Shown here piece after piece: positions 1 to 6,870 of a stretch of 14,996 bases of DNA; within the stretch, counting starts at the first letter, position 1, and every line of letters begins with the position of its first letter. The stretch comes from DASRHK01 sp035650495 (lineage in GTDB: Bacteria; Pseudomonadota; Gammaproteobacteria; Nevskiales; Nevskiaceae). Under the pieces are notes generated by a model. It did no database searches and had not been told where the DNA came from. It saw nothing but the letters and a program-made list of their open reading frames with translations. A program made the position numbers and the translations under genes. The stretch lies in contig DASRHK010000186.1 in the NCBI GenBank assembly GCA_035650495.1, positions 1 through 14,996 of the forward strand. Reading direction: 5' to 3'.

Positions 1-184
1 GCTGAAGTCACGCATCGAGGCGCAGAAGGACGACGACGTGCGGGCGGCGGCGAAGCAGATCATCCACCCCGATCACATGACCTGGGTGGTCGTCGGCGAT
101 CTCGCCAAGATCGAGCAGCCGATCCGCAAGCTGAACCTCGGCGAGGTCCAGGTGCTCGACAGCGACGGGAAGGTGCTGCGTTAG
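1..184 (+). CDS. M16-family zinc metallopeptidase, C-terminal end only (partial)
   Basis: The reading frame is open from base 2 to a TAG at 182-184 and gives the last 60 residues of a protein that begins outside the window. The phrase TWVVVGDLAKIEQPIRKLNLGEV closely resembles the C-terminal end of M16 (insulinase/pitrilysin-like) peptidases of proteobacteria, where a 'VVVGD' strand and a final 'LNLGEV..LD.DG' tail are typical. The zinc-binding HxxEH motif lies in the N-terminal half of this family and is not visible here, so neither catalytic activity nor whether this is an active or structural subunit can be judged. Such proteins are usually periplasmic or secreted. The gene converges on the small minus-strand gene that follows, with only two bases between the stops and no terminator. 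The family call is fairly safe from the tail alone; the substrate is unknown. Confidence 0.75.
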   Translation, partial: LKSRIEAQKDDDVRAAAKQIIHPDHMTWVVVGDLAKIEQPIRKLNLGEVQVLDSDGKVLR

Positions 185-186
185 AG

Positions 187-483
187 CTAAGGAATGTCGC
201 CGAGGTCGCGCGTGAAGGTGAACTTCGCGGGCTCGACGACCAGGCGCTTGGCCGGGTCTTTGACGTTCCAGGTGAACAGGTCGATCGGCAGCGACGCCAC
301 GAAGAGCGCGACGCCCGCGACGGTGGCGACCACGCCCAGCGGCCGGATCACCACGAGATCGAACGCCATCACTTCCGCCGACGGCGCAGCGCTGACCGAA
401 TCACCGTAGTCCTCGGCGAGCGTGGACGTGCTGGCGCAGAGCGCGAGCGAAGCGGCGGCGAATGCAACGGCGGTCTTGCGCAT
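187..483 (-). CDS. Small exported or membrane-anchored protein of unknown function
   Basis: This 98-residue protein has an N-terminal signal peptide (basic MRK, then a hydrophobic stretch, with a probable cut after TLA near residue 23). A second hydrophobic segment lies at about residues 41-67 (FDLVVIRPLGVVATVAGVAL onward). The C-terminal tail, LVVEPAKFTFTRDLG, resembles a family of short proteobacterial hypothetical proteins with a 'VxRPxGxxATxxG' core and a '..P.KFTFTRPLG' end. No function is known to me for that family. The ATG at 481-483 is preceded on the minus strand by AGGGGA at a good ribosome-binding distance. The gene lies 39 bases downstream of the heptosyltransferase gene on the same strand and could be co-transcribed. 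It is probably a small inner-membrane or periplasmic protein; the function is not inferable. Confidence 0.7.
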   Translation of the reverse strand: MRKTAVAFAAASLALCASTSTLAEDYGDSVSAAPSAEVMAFDLVVIRPLGVVATVAGVALFVASLPIDLFTWNVKDPAKRLVVEPAKFTFTRDLGDIP

Positions 484-522
484 GACATCCCCTGAAGGCA
501 GCGGAGCGTGAATGAGTCAAGG

Positions 523-1620
523 CTAGGCTGCGCGGAGCGCTTCGTCAATCACCGCCAGCACGCGCTGCGACGGCATCTGGGCAAGGCAATCCGATCGGCT
601 CTGCTGATGGCGCTCGCAGCCCTCGAGCAGGCATGGCGCGCAGTGCGTCACGCCCTGGATGATCCAGACGTTGCCTTGATGCTGCAGCGGCGCGGACATC
701 TTCCACTTCGCCGGCGAGCGGCCCGAAGCGCTGCGCGGCCACGGCCCCCAGGCGACCACGTTGGACGGCCCGAACAGCGCGATGGTCGGCGCGCCCGTCG
801 CCGCGGCGAGATGCGTGACGGAGGTGTCGGGGCCGACGAAGACGCGCGCGCGCTCGATCAGCGGCGTCAGCTCGGGGAACTTGAGCTCGCCGGCAAGGTT
901 GGTGACGTGCGCGGCATCCATGCCTTCCACGATCGATGCGGCCAGCGCGCGCTCCGCTTCCGCCGGACCGCCGGTGAGATAAACATGCAGGTCGCGCGCG
1001 GCGAGATCGGCGACGAGGGCGCGCCAGCCTTCGAGCGTCCAGCCTTTGTACGGATACATCGCAGCAGGATGGACGACGGCGTAGCGACGGTCTCGCCAGC
1101 CTTCCCCGAGCTTGCGATCGAGCGGCGAAAGATCGACCGGCCGCGGCGGCACCACCTCGGGCCATCGCATCACGTGCATGCGCTCGATGAGTTGGAGGTT
1201 CTGCTCGACGACGTTCATCGCGCGATCGTTCGCGCGCAGGCTCTTCCACGCGAGCCAGCGCTTCCAGCCCGCACCGGGCTCATTCGCAGGCGGCACGACC
1301 GCGACGCGCCGCGCCGAGGCCAGGAACGCGAGGATGTGCGCGCGATCGCTGAAGATCGTCGTGACCGCGACTTCGTAGCGACGGAAGATCCGCTTGAGCA
1401 GCGCCCAGGCTTCGCGCCACGTCGGTCGATGCGGAACGGCGATGATCTCGTCGACGTCGGGATTGCCGATCAGCGCCGGCACCGTCTCGGGCGAGACGAG
1501 CGCCTCGATGCGCGTGCCAGGCTGGGCGGCACGCTTCAGGCTGCGGATCATGGCGGTCGCGAGCAGCACATCGCCGAGTCGGCGCGTGCAGATCACGGCG
1601 ATACGACGCTCGCGGGGCAT
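523..1620 (-). CDS. ADP-heptose:LPS heptosyltransferase-like glycosyltransferase (GT9)
   Basis: This 365-residue GT-B enzyme of family GT9 transfers a sugar, typically heptose, to the lipopolysaccharide inner core at the cytoplasmic face of the inner membrane. The N-terminal phosphate-loop-like motif RLGDVLLATAMIRSL spans residues 14-28. The KGW motif is at 192-194 and the nucleotide-sugar-binding motif GPDTSVTHLAA at 263-273, followed by FGPS at 283-286. Four cysteines near the C-terminus (327, 330, 335, 345) form the CxPC...GC...C pattern seen in many family members. I chose the ATG at 1618-1620 because family homology starts there. The frame stays open upstream but reads as low-complexity arginine-rich sequence across the divergent promoter region. 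No strong Shine-Dalgarno precedes this ATG. The gene is divergent from a three-gene glycosyltransferase operon. The exact donor and acceptor are not determinable. Confidence 0.88.
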   Translation of the reverse strand: MPRERRIAVICTRRLGDVLLATAMIRSLKRAAQPGTRIEALVSPETVPALIGNPDVDEIIAVPHRPTWREAWALLKRIFRRYEVAVTTIFSDRAHILAFLASARRVAVVPPANEPGAGWKRWLAWKSLRANDRAMNVVEQNLQLIERMHVMRWPEVVPPRPVDLSPLDRKLGEGWRDRRYAVVHPAAMYPYKGWTLEGWRALVADLAARDLHVYLTGGPAEAERALAASIVEGMDAAHVTNLAGELKFPELTPLIERARVFVGPDTSVTHLAAATGAPTIALFGPSNVVAWGPWPRSASGRSPAKWKMSAPLQHQGNVWIIQGVTHCAPCLLEGCERHQQSRSDCLAQMPSQRVLAVIDEALRAA

Positions 1621-1633
1621 GGCGCATTTTGCA

Positions 1634-1650
1634 GCACAGATACACTGTGC
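1634..1650. promoter_or_regulatory. Inverted repeat between divergent glycosyltransferase genes
   Basis: GCACAG-ATACA-CTGTGC is a perfect 6-base inverted repeat with a 5-base spacer. It lies in the 62-base gap between the heptosyltransferase start (1620, minus) and the GTG start of the plus-strand operon (1683). Its position suits an operator controlling both directions. I could not place a convincing -35/-10 pair in the gap, and a 6-base arm can occur by chance. Confidence 0.3.
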
Positions 1651-1682
1651 GCACGGGACGGGCCGACGGGGAAAACCACACG

Positions 1683-2744
1683 GTGCTGCTGGCGATCGAC
1701 TACATCGAGGACGGCTTCCCCGAGCGCGCGGACCTGAAATTCTTCTACGGCCGCAGCGACGTCGAGTGGATCGAGCTCGGTCGCGCCGCCATCGACCTGA
1801 ACCGGATCTCCGTCGGCGGCAGCACACTGTCTAAGCTCGAGCGCGCGATCGCGCAAGGCCGCTACGAGGCGATCCTGTTCGGCGCCGCGCCGCCGGTGTG
1901 GAACGTGCGCAAGAACTTCTTCCGCAATCTCGCGAAGTCGGCGCGCTATCTGCTGCGCGATCCGGCCGCGCTCGCGAAATGGCGAACGTATCGCGGCCTC
2001 GTTCGTCACGTGCGCGGCATGCGCAACGTCGCCGGCATCGATCGCACCGATTCGCTGGTGATCGACAACTCGCGCTTTGCCGCGCTCGACGCCAGCCGCG
2101 TCTACTTCAAGCGCGAGCTACCGCAGAATCCGCTGAACACGTTCCTCTACACGAGCGACAAGGCGGAGTACACCAGCAACGTGCTGCACATCCCGTTCTT
2201 CCGCGATCAGCTCGACAAGCTCGCGCCGATCGCGATCGGGCTCGAGGACGAGACGGTGCGCGACCTCGCCGCGCGCGACGCGCCAAAGGACGTCGACCTG
2301 TTCTTCGCCGGCGAGCTCAAGCACCGCCCCGCACGCATCCACGGCATGAAGCTGCTGCAGCGGCTGCGCGACGAAGGCTACAAGCTCGATCTGCCCGAGG
2401 AGCCGCTGCCGAAGAAGGCATACTTCGAGCGTGCCTCGCGCGCGCTGCTCGCGTGGTCGCCTGAAGGCTACGGCTACGAGTGCTACCGCACGTATGAGAT
2501 GGCCGCGCTCGGCTGCGTGCCGATCCTGCAGTACCCGACCATCCAGCGCCACGCGCCGTTCGCCGACGGCGAATCGGTGCTGCACTACTTCATCGACGAC
2601 GATTCGCTCTATCACGTCGTCAAGCGCGCGCTCGACGATCGCAACAAGCTGCGCGAGATCGGCCGGCGCGCGCGCGAGCATGTCGTCGCGCATCACACGC
2701 ATTCGGCGCTCGGCAAGCACGTGCTCGATCGCCTCAACGCATGA
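1683..2744 (+). CDS. Glycosyltransferase, CgeB-like / GT4-like C-terminal domain
   Basis: The protein is 353 residues from the GTG at 1683. The C-terminal third carries the best signal: PEGYGYECYRTYEMAALGCV starts at residue 260 and continues into PILQYP and a '..LVKRAL.D...L.EIGRRARE'-like helix. This matches the nucleotide-sugar-binding half of GT-B 'glycosyl transferases group 1' / CgeB-type proteins, in which an E...YE...LGCVP pattern holds the donor. The N-terminal half is poorly recognisable. The GTG has GGGGAA about ten bases upstream. The frame also allows TTG at 1629 or GTG at 1647, which would add up to 18 residues of non-homologous-looking sequence over the promoter region, so I rejected them. 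The stop overlaps the next ATG (ATGA). It probably contributes to LPS or another surface glycan; donor and acceptor are unknown. Confidence 0.75.
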   Translation: MLLAIDYIEDGFPERADLKFFYGRSDVEWIELGRAAIDLNRISVGGSTLSKLERAIAQGRYEAILFGAAPPVWNVRKNFFRNLAKSARYLLRDPAALAKWRTYRGLVRHVRGMRNVAGIDRTDSLVIDNSRFAALDASRVYFKRELPQNPLNTFLYTSDKAEYTSNVLHIPFFRDQLDKLAPIAIGLEDETVRDLAARDAPKDVDLFFAGELKHRPARIHGMKLLQRLRDEGYKLDLPEEPLPKKAYFERASRALLAWSPEGYGYECYRTYEMAALGCVPILQYPTIQRHAPFADGESVLHYFIDDDSLYHVVKRALDDRNKLREIGRRAREHVVAHHTHSALGKHVLDRLNA

Positions 2745-3718
2745 GCGATGCGCCACGCAAGGTCCTGGTCATGGAGCTCGCGGGTCTCGGCGACGACGTC
2801 CATTTGCTGCCCGCGCTGTGGGTGTTGCGGCAACAGCTCCGCGACGCCGAACTGCACGTGATGGTCTCCGCCCACGTCGCCGATCTCTTCGAGCTCACGC
2901 CCTGGGTCGATCGCGTCTGGAAATATCCGCGCGTGCCGAAACGTCCCGGCTTCTTCGCGAACATCGGCTGGATGCGCAAGCTGCGCGCGGAGAACTTCGA
3001 TCTTGTGATCAACACCACCGGCTCCGATCGTTCCGCGCTGCTGTGCGGCTTCAGCGGCGCGCGCGAGCGGATCGGACGGCGCCCGCCGAGCGGCGGACGC
3101 TTCTGGTTCGATCGCATGTTCGATCGCGTGATCGACTACCCGTTCTGGCAGGAGCCGATGTATCGCCAGAAGCTCGCGGTGTTCGCGCAGGCGGGATTTG
3201 CGTCGAGCAATCCACCGACTTTCGAAGTGAAGGTCGATCGCACGCGCGATCACGACTACATCCACGTGAGTCCCTGCGCCGGACATGAGCGCAAGGAAAT
3301 CCCGATCGCGCAGCTCGCAGAGATCTGCGGCGCGCTGCGTAAATCGCATCCGGAGTTACGACTCGTCGTGTCATGCGCCGATCTGCCGCGTGAGAAAGCG
3401 CGGGTCGATGCGCTCGTCGCGGCGCTTGCGTCGCCGCCGTCGCAGGTGTTCGCCGGATCGCTGTCGATCCCGAAGCTCGCGTCGGTCATCGCGGGCGCGA
3501 AGCTACATCTCTGCGGCGATTCCGGCAGCCTGCACCTGGCATTCATGACTGCGACGCCGGCGGTTGCATGGCTGCGGCAGCATGTGAACCTCAAGGAATG
3601 GATGCCCGAAGGTCCGCAGTACCGCATGCTGATCGGGCCCAATGACGACAACGAAGCGCAACTGAGCGGCATCGACACGCGCGCGCTCATCGCCGCCGCG
3701 CAGGAGCTGCTCGCATGA
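2741..3718 (+). CDS. GT9-family glycosyltransferase (heptosyltransferase-like), second copy
   Basis: This 325-residue GT-B protein shows the family GT9 layout. Near the N-terminus is VLVMELAGLGDDVHLLPAL, corresponding to the 'RxGDxxxxxP' acceptor-side loop. The C-terminal half carries HLCGDSGSLHLAFMTATPAV, the 'GxDSGxxHLA' donor-binding motif. The KGW motif of true ADP-heptose transferases is not evident; the equivalent stretch reads CAGHERKEIPIAQL, so the sugar may not be heptose. The start is the ATG at 2741, which overlaps the stop of the preceding gene by four bases. The end overlaps the next start the same way, so the three genes are almost certainly translated from one message with coupling. 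It is clearly distinct from the GT9 gene at 523-1620. It acts in the cytoplasm on a membrane-bound glycan intermediate. Confidence 0.82.
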   Translation: MSDAPRKVLVMELAGLGDDVHLLPALWVLRQQLRDAELHVMVSAHVADLFELTPWVDRVWKYPRVPKRPGFFANIGWMRKLRAENFDLVINTTGSDRSALLCGFSGARERIGRRPPSGGRFWFDRMFDRVIDYPFWQEPMYRQKLAVFAQAGFASSNPPTFEVKVDRTRDHDYIHVSPCAGHERKEIPIAQLAEICGALRKSHPELRLVVSCADLPREKARVDALVAALASPPSQVFAGSLSIPKLASVIAGAKLHLCGDSGSLHLAFMTATPAVAWLRQHVNLKEWMPEGPQYRMLIGPNDDNEAQLSGIDTRALIAAAQELLA

Positions 3719-5055
3719 GAAGCGGCCGACGGATTCTTGTTCTCGCCACGAAGCCCGATGCGCGCTGGGCAGATCTGCTTCAGCGCCTCTCCACCAGTGG
3801 ACTCGACGTCGGCGGCGAAATCGTCACCCTGAACGCACCGCAAGGCGCCTGGGCGCTCTTCAAGCAGATGCGATCGCTGGGCCGATTCGACGTGATCGCC
3901 GCCGATACCGAATCCGAGCACTGGGCCGCTGTGCTCTACAAATCGTTCGCGCAGCATCCGGTGGCAGTGCTGAAGACGCGTTTCTCGCCGCAGCCGCTGC
4001 CGCCGACGCGGCTGAATCGCTGGCGCCACAACCGCATGACCGCCGCGAACCTGTTCCTGTCGCGAGACGACGAGAACCAGATGCGCGTGCGCGACGATCG
4101 CACGCGTTTGTGGATGGACAATCCGTGCGTCCTCGTGCAGGAGAAGCTCGGCGACGATTCTGCCGTGAGGATGCTGGCGCACGCGTTCTTGTCGCTGCTG
4201 CAGCCGACGCGCGACGATCCCGTCAACGGCTTCAAGCGCGATCTGTCGCATGTGAAGCTCGCCTACGTCACGCACTTCTATCTCAACCAGCAGGGCAAGG
4301 CGTCGGTGCTCGACTTGCTGAATCGCTACGCGCAATACGATCGGAAGCTGCTCGATCGCATCCACTTCGTCGTCGTCGACGACGGCTCGCCGCTGCACGT
4401 CGCGCCGCCCGATCTGCCGCTCAATCTCACCTGGCTGCGCGTGCGCAAGGACATCCCGTGGAATCAGGCGGGCGCGCGCAACCTCGGCGCGCTCTACGCG
4501 CGCGCCGACGCGATGCTGATCACCGACCTCGACCATGAATTCCCTGCACAGACGCTGGCGCGCATGGTCGAGCGCGGATCGTGCGGCAAGCGCATCTACA
4601 AGTTCTGGCGACGCGATGCCGATGGCGGCTTCTACAAGTGCCATCCCAACACGTTCTTCCTCTCGCGCGGGCGCTACTTCGAGCTGCACGGCTACGACGA
4701 GGAATTCGCCGGCGCTTACGGCGCGGAAGACGTGCGCTTCATGAAATACCAGAAAGCGCACGGCTCGCTGTCGACCTATCTGTCGAAGGACTACTGGTGC
4801 ATCGAGCGCGGCGACATCGATCGCGGCAAGGGCTATCACAGCCTGACGCGCGACCACTCGGTCAACACGCCCGTCGATTCCCGCAAGCGCCTCGAGCTCG
4901 AATGGCACGGTCCGGCGGCCGGGCACAGCCGCGCCTTCCTCAATTTCGAGTGGGATGTGATTGGAGAACGCTGGCGCGACGTCGCGATCGAGCCGACCGT
5001 GCGACGCTGGTGGAAGCGGCTCGCGCCGCTGCGACAGATCCTGCCGCGGTTCTAA
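3715..5055 (+). CDS. Two-part glycosyltransferase: N-terminal Rossmann-like region plus C-terminal GT-A (GT2-like) domain
   Basis: The protein is 446 residues and begins with an ATG overlapping the previous stop (ATGA). Residues about 180-400 form a GT-A domain. KLAYVTHFYL opens it, followed by VVVDDGS with DDG at 222-224, NQAGARNLG at 250-258, the metal-binding DLDH at 271-274, and GYDEEFAGAYGAEDVRF at 326-342, whose ED pair is the likely catalytic-base region of GT2-type enzymes. Residues 1-165 (ILVLATKP..., DVIAADTESEHWAAVLYKSF) look like the N-terminal Rossmann half of a GT-B/GT4 enzyme without its donor-binding half. The protein may therefore be a fusion or have a vestigial module. It is the last gene of the glycosyltransferase operon, and its stop overlaps the convergent gpsA stop. 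The GT-A assignment is solid, the N-terminal reading is tentative, and the substrate is unknown. Confidence 0.8.
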   Translation: MRSGRRILVLATKPDARWADLLQRLSTSGLDVGGEIVTLNAPQGAWALFKQMRSLGRFDVIAADTESEHWAAVLYKSFAQHPVAVLKTRFSPQPLPPTRLNRWRHNRMTAANLFLSRDDENQMRVRDDRTRLWMDNPCVLVQEKLGDDSAVRMLAHAFLSLLQPTRDDPVNGFKRDLSHVKLAYVTHFYLNQQGKASVLDLLNRYAQYDRKLLDRIHFVVVDDGSPLHVAPPDLPLNLTWLRVRKDIPWNQAGARNLGALYARADAMLITDLDHEFPAQTLARMVERGSCGKRIYKFWRRDADGGFYKCHPNTFFLSRGRYFELHGYDEEFAGAYGAEDVRFMKYQKAHGSLSTYLSKDYWCIERGDIDRGKGYHSLTRDHSVNTPVDSRKRLELEWHGPAAGHSRAFLNFEWDVIGERWRDVAIEPTVRRWWKRLAPLRQILPRF

Positions 5056-6065
5056 TCCGCTTCGCTCCGCTGCGGCCGCGTCGCCAGCGCGAGCAGTGCT
5101 TCGGTGATCTTCGCCTCGCCCTGGATCACGCGCACGATCTGCTCGGTGATCGGCATGTCGACGTGATGGCGCTTCGCGAGTCGCAGCACTTCCGGCGCGA
5201 CGCGCACGCCTTCGACGACCTGCTTGATCTCCTTCATCGCCTCGTCGACGCTCTTGCCCTGCGCCATCGCGAGACCGAAACGCCGATTGCGCGACTGGTT
5301 GTCGGTACAGGTCAGCACGAGATCGCCGAAGCCGGCGAGTCCCATGAACGTCTCGCGCCGGCCGCCGAGCGCTTCGCCGAGGCGCATGATCTCCGCGAGC
5401 CCGCGCGTCAGCAGCATCGCGCGCGTGTTGGCGCCGAGACCGAGACCGTCGGCGGCGCCGACGCCGATCGCGAGCACGTTCTTCACCGAGCCGCCGACTT
5501 CGACGCCGACGACGTCATCGGTCGTGTAAGCGCGGAAGCCGCCGCCGTGCAGCGCGTGCGCGACGAGCTCGGCGAACGCGACGTCCCGCGCGGCGACGGT
5601 GACTGCCGTCGGCAAGCCTTGTCCCAGCTCTTTCGCGAACGTCGGGCCGGAGATCACGGCGAATCGGCGATTCGCGCCGACGACTTCGGCAGCGATCTCG
5701 TGCGCGAGCTTGCCGGTCTCGGGCTCGAGCCCTTTCGCCGCGCAGATCACGCCCTGCTCGGGCATGAGCATCGGCGCGATCAATCGCAAGACCGCGTGCA
5801 GCGCGTGACTCGGCACCGCGACGAGTACGTGATCGGCCGCGACGATCGCCGCGCGCAAATCCGCGTCGATCGCGAGGCTCTTCGGGAATTTCACGCCCGG
5901 CAGGTATTCCTTGTTCTCGCGATCGGCGGCGAGATGCGCCATCTCGTCGCGACTGCGGCCCCACAGCGTGACCGCGTGCTTGAGGCGCGCCAGATGCACC
6001 GCGAGCGCGGTGCCGTAGGAGCCGGCGCCGACGACGGCGATCTTGAGGAGTTGTTTTTCGGTCAT
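5052..6065 (-). CDS. gpsA: NAD(P)H-dependent glycerol-3-phosphate dehydrogenase
   Basis: GpsA reduces dihydroxyacetone phosphate to sn-glycerol 3-phosphate in the cytoplasm, supplying the backbone for phospholipids. The 337-residue length is normal. The nucleotide-binding loop GAGSYGTA is at residues 13-20, the conserved SGPTFAKE at 139-146, the likely catalytic lysine K195 in GGSVKNVLAIGVG, and the substrate-loop GANTRAMLLTRGLAEI at 211-226. GFGDLVLTCT follows in the C-terminal helical domain. It is the last gene of the rhodanese-grxC-secB-gpsA operon, an order also known from enterobacteria (yibN-grxC-secB-gpsA). It starts 16 bases after secB, with a stable hairpin filling that gap, which suggests translational coupling. 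Its stop overlaps the convergent glycosyltransferase stop by four bases, leaving no room for a separate terminator. Confidence 0.97.
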   Translation of the reverse strand: MTEKQLLKIAVVGAGSYGTALAVHLARLKHAVTLWGRSRDEMAHLAADRENKEYLPGVKFPKSLAIDADLRAAIVAADHVLVAVPSHALHAVLRLIAPMLMPEQGVICAAKGLEPETGKLAHEIAAEVVGANRRFAVISGPTFAKELGQGLPTAVTVAARDVAFAELVAHALHGGGFRAYTTDDVVGVEVGGSVKNVLAIGVGAADGLGLGANTRAMLLTRGLAEIMRLGEALGGRRETFMGLAGFGDLVLTCTDNQSRNRRFGLAMAQGKSVDEAMKEIKQVVEGVRVAPEVLRLAKRHHVDMPITEQIVRVIQGEAKITEALLALATRPQRSEAD

Positions 6066-6083
6066 GACGAGCTTGCGCTCGTC
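6066..6083 (-). promoter_or_regulatory. GNRA-capped hairpin between the secB stop and gpsA start
   Basis: Read on the minus strand, GACGAGC-GCAA-GCTCGTC is a perfect 7-base-pair stem with a GCAA (GNRA) tetraloop. The GA of the secB stop codon opens the stem, and its last base abuts the gpsA ATG. Any Shine-Dalgarno for gpsA would lie inside the stem. This suggests that gpsA is translated mainly when ribosomes finishing secB open the hairpin. The structure is seen directly; the role is inferred. Confidence 0.55.
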
Positions 6084-6585
6084 AGTTGGCCCGCATGCCT
6101 GGAGGCACGCCTTCGGCGCCGCCTTGTGCGCGCGCCTGCTGCAGCGACTGCTGATACAGCGCTTCGAAGTTGATCGGCTGCAACAGCACCGGCGGGAAGC
6201 CGGCGTGACCGACGCTGGAGGCGATGAACTCGCGCGCGAACGGGAACAGCACGCCGGGGCAATAGCCGCCGAGCACGGCGCCCTTCTCGTTCGCGTCGGT
6301 GATGCCTTTCAACGCGAACAGTCCCGCCTGCTGCACTTCGGCGAGGAAGGCGACGTCCTGCTCGAGCTTCGCAGTCACCGTCACGGTGAGCACGACCTGA
6401 TAGTTCTCGATGCCGGCGCTGGTGCCCGCGCCGTTGATCGCGGTGGCGACCTGCACGTCGACGTTGGGCTTCCACGGCCGGCTGAACACGGTCGGCGCCT
6501 GCGGCACTTCGATCGAAGCGTCCTTCACGTAGATCTTCTGCAGCAGCACTTGCTTGAGCGCCGTCTGCGTCGCTGCTTCGGTCAT
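6082..6585 (-). CDS. secB: Protein-export chaperone SecB
   Basis: SecB is a cytoplasmic homotetramer that keeps precursor proteins unfolded and delivers them to SecA. The 167-residue protein has the family's characteristic opening strand QKIYVKDASIEVP (residues 16-28). The central FLAEVQQAGLF strand follows. The C-terminal GGYCPGVLFPFAREFIASSV plus GFPPVLLQPINFEALY carry the long helix and conserved 'P..LFP.AR' box. The start is an ATG overlapping the grxC stop (ATGA), with a purine-rich GGAGCGGGG just upstream. The C-terminal tail (RAQGGAEGVPPGMRAN) is longer and less acidic than in enterobacterial SecB. The presence of secB supports a proteobacterial origin. Confidence 0.97.
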   Translation of the reverse strand: MTEAATQTALKQVLLQKIYVKDASIEVPQAPTVFSRPWKPNVDVQVATAINGAGTSAGIENYQVVLTVTVTAKLEQDVAFLAEVQQAGLFALKGITDANEKGAVLGGYCPGVLFPFAREFIASSVGHAGFPPVLLQPINFEALYQQSLQQARAQGGAEGVPPGMRAN

Positions 6586-6848
6586 GTCCCCGCTCCCTGT
6601 TTGAGTAGTTCGTCCAGCTCGCCGCGGCGCTCGAGGTCCGCCATCTCCTCGTAACCGCCGACATGGCGTTCGCCGATCCAGATCTGCGGCACGGTGTGCC
6701 GCCCGCTCATCTCGCGCATCTTCGCGCGAAGCTCGGTGCAGCCGTCCACTGCGATCTCTTCGAACGCGACGCCTTTGGCTTTCAGCAAGCGCCGCGCCAT
6801 CACGCAGAACGGGCAGAACCTCGTCGCATACATCAGGACCCGCGCCAC
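6582..6848 (-). CDS. grxC: Glutaredoxin 3 (GrxC-type)
   Basis: This is a small dithiol glutaredoxin of 88 residues that uses glutathione to reduce protein disulfides and glutathione mixed disulfides in the cytoplasm. The active site is CPFC at residues 12-15, a variant of the usual CPYC. TVPQIWI (cis-proline loop) and GGYEEM (glutathione-binding GG) are both present. The start is a GTG at 6846-6848; translation from it gives MARVLMYATRFCPFC, which aligns with the expected N-terminal beta strand. AGAGG lies at a suitable distance upstream. An internal ATG at residue 6 would truncate that strand. The gene is 22 bases downstream of the rhodanese gene and overlaps secB by four bases, so it is in the middle of the operon. 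Confidence 0.95.
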   Translation of the reverse strand: MARVLMYATRFCPFCVMARRLLKAKGVAFEEIAVDGCTELRAKMREMSGRHTVPQIWIGERHVGGYEEMADLERRGELDELLKQGAGT

Positions 6849-6870
6849 GTTTCGACCTCTCGCCTCCGCG

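Noticed and set aside
508..1737. A 409-codon plus-strand frame opposite the heptosyltransferase gene
   Set aside because: The minus strand carries clear GT9 motifs; the plus frame has no recognisable domain and is biased toward arginine.
3256..4926. A 556-codon minus-strand frame opposite the GT9 and GT2-like genes
   Set aside because: Both plus-strand genes have family motifs and overlap-coupled starts; the antisense frame has none.
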